The notes under the pieces were generated by a model. That model made no database searches. It was not told the DNA's origin and was given only the letters and a program-made list of their open reading frames with translations. From Flavobacteriaceae bacterium PS02338 (GTDB lineage: Bacteria > Bacteroidota > Bacteroidia > Sphingobacteriales > Sphingobacteriaceae): a stretch of 64,000 nucleotides of DNA. Location of the stretch: the NCBI GenBank assembly GCA_029959615.1, contig JASCOD010000009.1, forward strand, positions 62,001 through 126,000, in the 5' to 3' direction. The translations under genes were made by a program, and so were the position numbers. Positions 61,421 to 64,000 of this stretch are shown here, in pieces. Numbering within the stretch: the first letter of the stretch is position 1; each line of letters opens with the position of its first letter.

Positions 61421-61924
61421 ATGCAATTCGAAGAAGCAAAGAACAAATTTGTACAAACCTGGGGGGCTTTAGGCTCTCAATGGGGCATCAATAAAACGAT
61501 GGCACAAATACATGCTTTGTTAATGGTTTCTAAGGAGCCAGTATCTATGGAAGATATTATGCAAGAGTTACAGATTTCTAGAGGAAATGCCAGTATGAAT
61601 TTGCGTGGCTTAATGGATTGGGGAATTGTCTACAAAGCTAATAAACCAGGAGAGCGTAGGGAATTTTTTGTAGCAGAGAAAGATTTAGACGAACTAGCTA
61701 CAAAGATTGCTAAGGAGAGAAGCAAACGAGAAATTAAACCAGCATTAAAAGTTTTAAAAGAAGTAAGTGCCGTTGATGCTGACAACTCAGAAGAAGCACA
61801 GCATTTTATAGCACAGACTAAAAAGTTATATGATTTTGTATCAAGTGCCGATGAAATGATTGATAAAGTGACGGAGTATAAAGACAATTGGTTAGGCAAA
61901 TTAATGATGAAAATATTGAGGTAA
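61421..61924 (+). CDS. GbsR/MarR-family transcriptional regulator
   Basis: A 167-residue winged-helix protein. KTMAQIHALLMVSKEPVSMEDIMQELQISRGNASMNLRGL is the GbsR-type HTH (about 25-65), followed by wing residues YKANKPGERREFF and a C-terminal helical dimer region. A TTG two codons upstream is in frame, but ATG 61421 is the better start. A 9-bp palindrome just upstream suggests autorepression. It begins a co-directional run with two small membrane proteins and a TIGR01777 epimerase. Confidence 0.9.
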   Translation: MQFEEAKNKFVQTWGALGSQWGINKTMAQIHALLMVSKEPVSMEDIMQELQISRGNASMNLRGLMDWGIVYKANKPGERREFFVAEKDLDELATKIAKERSKREIKPALKVLKEVSAVDADNSEEAQHFIAQTKKLYDFVSSADEMIDKVTEYKDNWLGKLMMKILR

Positions 61925-61985
61925 TCTATTTTTTTTGGTTCAAAGTTTCAATGTTTTCTGAAATTTTAAAATTTAAAAAAGACTT

Positions 61986-62342
61986 ATGCTAAACTTGAAT
62001 TTAATTGGCTACAGCATTTTTATCGGATTGATAGTTTTCATCATCCTAGTAGTGGGGAAAATCTGCTATAGAAACGGAAATGTATTTGTTGCAGAGATAA
62101 TTCCTGGGCATATGGAGCTTTGTAAACAGATAAATAAGGCGCTGCTAATAGGTTATTGTCTGATAAATATTGGTTACTGTGCGGTAAACCTTTCCTTTTG
62201 GAGTAGTATTAATTCTTGGCCTATGTTGGTAGAGGTTATATCCGTAAAGATGGCGGGAATCATTATTATTCTTTCATGGTTACACTACCTCAATATCTAT
62301 ATTCTGGTTACGCAAATTCACAAATTAATTAAACAATCATAA
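61986..62342 (+). CDS. Hypothetical membrane protein, first of a pair
   Basis: A 118-residue protein with three predicted membrane helices (about 8-27, 48-72, 88-110). It resembles the next protein in length, helix positions and the shared pattern of an initial helix, a charged NxxVFxxEI/SKIYMLDI segment and a GYCLINIGYCAV/GFYLLNIGFALM helix. So they are probably diverged duplicates, perhaps forming a heterodimer. Function unknown. Confidence 0.7.
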   Translation: MLNLNLIGYSIFIGLIVFIILVVGKICYRNGNVFVAEIIPGHMELCKQINKALLIGYCLINIGYCAVNLSFWSSINSWPMLVEVISVKMAGIIIILSWLHYLNIYILVTQIHKLIKQS

Positions 62343-62353
62343 ATTTTAACATT

Positions 62354-62752
62354 ATGGACACTACAAAAATTCTAATCGGTTATGCAGTTTATTTACCAAT
62401 AGCTTTATTGCTTACCTTGTACGTTTCTAAAACGCTTTTTAGAAATAGTAAAATCTATATGTTAGATATTTTTAAGGGTAGAGAAGAAATTGCTTTTGCT
62501 ACCAATAAGCTTTTTGAAACGGGCTTTTATCTATTAAATATTGGCTTTGCTTTAATGATTTTAAAAATCAATTTGTATAATCATAATTACCAAGAACTAG
62601 TTGAGGCTCTGAGTTACAAAATTGGGAGTTTCTCTATCTACTTAGGTTTGATGTTATTTATCAATCTTTATTTCTTCTTTAGAGGAAAAAGAAAAGCTAA
62701 AGAAGGTCTTAATCCTTTAACTCCTCAACCTCCTAGGTTTACAGGTCAATAA
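62354..62752 (+). CDS. Hypothetical membrane protein, second of a pair
   Basis: A 132-residue protein with three predicted membrane helices (about 6-27, 53-72, 90-108) and a basic, Pro-rich C-terminus (GKRKAKEGLNPLTPQPPRF). It is a likely paralogue of the protein encoded 11 bases upstream. It ends 4 bases before the TIGR01777 epimerase, indicating one operon under the GbsR/MarR regulator. Confidence 0.7.
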   Translation: MDTTKILIGYAVYLPIALLLTLYVSKTLFRNSKIYMLDIFKGREEIAFATNKLFETGFYLLNIGFALMILKINLYNHNYQELVEALSYKIGSFSIYLGLMLFINLYFFFRGKRKAKEGLNPLTPQPPRFTGQ

Positions 62753-62756
62753 TAAT

Positions 62757-63665
62757 ATGGTTATGGAAAGTCTTCGAAATAAAAAGATAGTATTAGCTGG
62801 TGGAACTGGTTTTATTGGCGAGTATTTTGCCAAACAATTTAGAGGTTTAGGTTATCAAGTAATTATCATCTCAAGGAATAATTCGCACATACAATGGGAT
62901 AGCCAACAGGAAATTGAAGGTGTCTTAAATGATGCTGAGCTACTGATCAACTTGGCCGGAAAGTCTGTTAACTGTAGATATAACCAAGTGAGTAAGGACG
63001 AGATTTTACGTTCTAGAGTAGCAACAACAAAAATTCTAGGTCAAGCGATTTCAAAGTGCCACAATCCACCAAAGCTTTGGATTAACTCTAGTACCGCGAC
63101 TATTTATAGACATGCAATGGATAGGCCAATGACTGAGCATGATGGTGAAATTGGAAGCGGATTTTCTGTAGATGTGGCTACAAAATGGGAGCAATCTTTT
63201 TTTGACTTTGATTTGCCGCAGACTAGACAAATCGCTTTACGGATGGCGATAGTTTTAGGAGCTGATGGAGGTGTGATGCAATCCTTTGTAAATTTAGTGC
63301 GTTTTGGACTTGGTGGTAAACAAGGAAATGGAAGACAAATGTTTAGTTGGATCCATTTGGAAGATCTATTTAAAATTGTCTTGTTTCTACAGAGTCGAGG
63401 AGATTTACGTGGGGTTTTTAATTGTTCTTCTCCAAGTCCTGTTGATAATGCAACTTTAATGAAAGCATTAAGAAAACAGATGCGTATTAGTATTGGTTTG
63501 CCATCTCCAGAATGGCTACTTAAAATCGGGGCGGTGCTGATAGGGACTGAAACGGAGCTTATTCTAAAAAGCAGGTGGGTTGTTCCAGATAAACTTTTGA
63601 AAGCTGGGTATCAATTTAAGTTTTCTGTAATTGAAGAAGCATTAAAGGATATTTTAAATGATTAA
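62757..63665 (+). CDS. TIGR01777-family NAD(P)-dependent epimerase/SulA-like oxidoreductase
   Basis: A 302-residue extended-SDR protein. The Rossmann motif GGTGFIG is at about 15-21. The C-terminal DUF1731-like part follows (LPSPEWLLKIGAVLIGTETELILKSRWV...). The usual active-site Tyr-x3-Lys is not evident (around NSSTATIYRHAMD), as in much of this family, whose reaction is unknown. Last gene of the GbsR/MarR operon. ATG 62763 (MESLRN) is an alternative start. Confidence 0.88.
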   Translation: MVMESLRNKKIVLAGGTGFIGEYFAKQFRGLGYQVIIISRNNSHIQWDSQQEIEGVLNDAELLINLAGKSVNCRYNQVSKDEILRSRVATTKILGQAISKCHNPPKLWINSSTATIYRHAMDRPMTEHDGEIGSGFSVDVATKWEQSFFDFDLPQTRQIALRMAIVLGADGGVMQSFVNLVRFGLGGKQGNGRQMFSWIHLEDLFKIVLFLQSRGDLRGVFNCSSPSPVDNATLMKALRKQMRISIGLPSPEWLLKIGAVLIGTETELILKSRWVVPDKLLKAGYQFKFSVIEEALKDILND

Positions 63666-63733
63666 GCTTAGTCAATTTACCAACTATCTTCGATTTGCGA
63701 TTAATGGATGAAGAATAGTAAAACTGGGAAATA

Positions 63734-64000
63734 TTACTTCACTTGTTTATTAGGAGACTTTAAAGGTTTATCTTGGACGTCTCCTTTCATGTATGCGGAA
63801 ATAGCCGCATGATAAACTGTTTGTCCTGGCTTTAAATTTTGCTCGTAAAAGTTTCTGATTTCGGTTTTGCTTAATACTGATTTGGCATAGGCTTGAGCCA
63901 TCTTGAACTTTAAACGGGCTTCTGCTTGAGCTGGAGTTTTCCCAGCTTTACTCATATCAGGCATTTTAGAAATTACCGTACCGTTTGCATATTGCTTAAC
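63734..64000 (-). CDS. Hypothetical small protein (cut by window edge)
   Basis: A minus-strand frame that stays open to the end of the window (89 codons visible; reading VKQYANGTVISKMPDMSKAG...). The apparent start at 63964 is internal, so the real start lies outside. The product is basic, with a helical centre (LKFKMAQAYAKSVLSKTEIRN) and a lysine-rich end. No domain recognised. Confidence 0.6.
   Translation of the reverse strand, partial: VKQYANGTVISKMPDMSKAGKTPAQAEARLKFKMAQAYAKSVLSKTEIRNFYEQNLKPGQTVYHAAISAYMKGDVQDKPLKSPNKQVK

Overview
The window looks like chromosome of a member of the Bacteroidota, most likely the Sphingobacteriaceae (Pedobacter-like). The DNA is AT-rich and starts lack strong Shine-Dalgarno sequences. 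Promoter-like TAnnTTTG (-7) elements recur. Type IX secretion (T9SS) proteins are present: a type A sorting-domain protein, a gliding-type type B protein and a PorP/SprF partner. Fused SecDF, S9 peptidases, a sigma/anti-sigma-barrel operon and an Amt/beta-barrel pair fit the same group. The genus is inferred; no rRNA gene is present to test it. No phage, insertion sequence or CRISPR array was found. Most genes are housekeeping genes.

Layout. 1-7 kb: truncated HAD hydrolase, divergent Crp/Fnr regulator, overlapping operon ndh2-mgsA-HMG-CoA lyase, secDF. 7-13 kb: thyA, a four-helix-bundle gene, folA, DUF1287 protein, ispE, OsmC, O-succinylhomoserine sulfhydrylase, CvfB-like S1 protein. 13-26 kb: TPR/HTH membrane regulator, T9SS cargo, mgtE, SDR, phytanoyl-CoA dioxygenase-like protein, PorP/SprF and a giant type B adhesin-like protein, tRNA-Arg(CCG). 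26-33 kb: truA, DinB, S9 peptidase, ECF sigma operon. 33-41 kb: degenerate DEAD-box protein, alkylation-repair operon (ada-like, four-helix bundle, alkB), HEAT-like protein, XRE/DUF2975 pair, nitroreductase, Gre-like factor, two NodB lipoproteins. 41-47 kb: DPP-IV-like S9 peptidase, then a repeat-rich stretch with orphan genes. 47-58 kb: two APC permeases around a membrane pyrophosphatase, radical SAM protein, amt plus porin, DUF4468. 58-64 kb: YkuK-like, DEAD-box/DbpA helicase, DUF1456, response regulator, GbsR/MarR operon with a TIGR01777 epimerase, and a truncated small gene.

The most interesting signal lies between genes. Gaps are filled with degenerate inverted repeats built from a few recurring 'words' (TTAGGTATTAG-, ATGAACTA-, TTACGATTTTAGATT-, GCCACAGATGCACAGAT- and GTCATnCTGA-like). 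Both four-helix-bundle genes, relatives of the ORFs in 23S rRNA intervening sequences, sit inside complementary arms made of these words. Each splits a classic gene pair: thyA/folA and ada/alkB. I propose they are IVS-like hairpin cassettes in mRNA. In another repeat family, three copies carry the same 21-nt palindromic insertion at the same point, and two uninterrupted copies lack it.

Other points of note: a DEAD-box protein that has lost several catalytic motifs, seven genes with a -7 element only 3-7 nt before the start codon (possible leaderless transcripts), and a clear autoregulatory-type palindrome before the GbsR/MarR gene.
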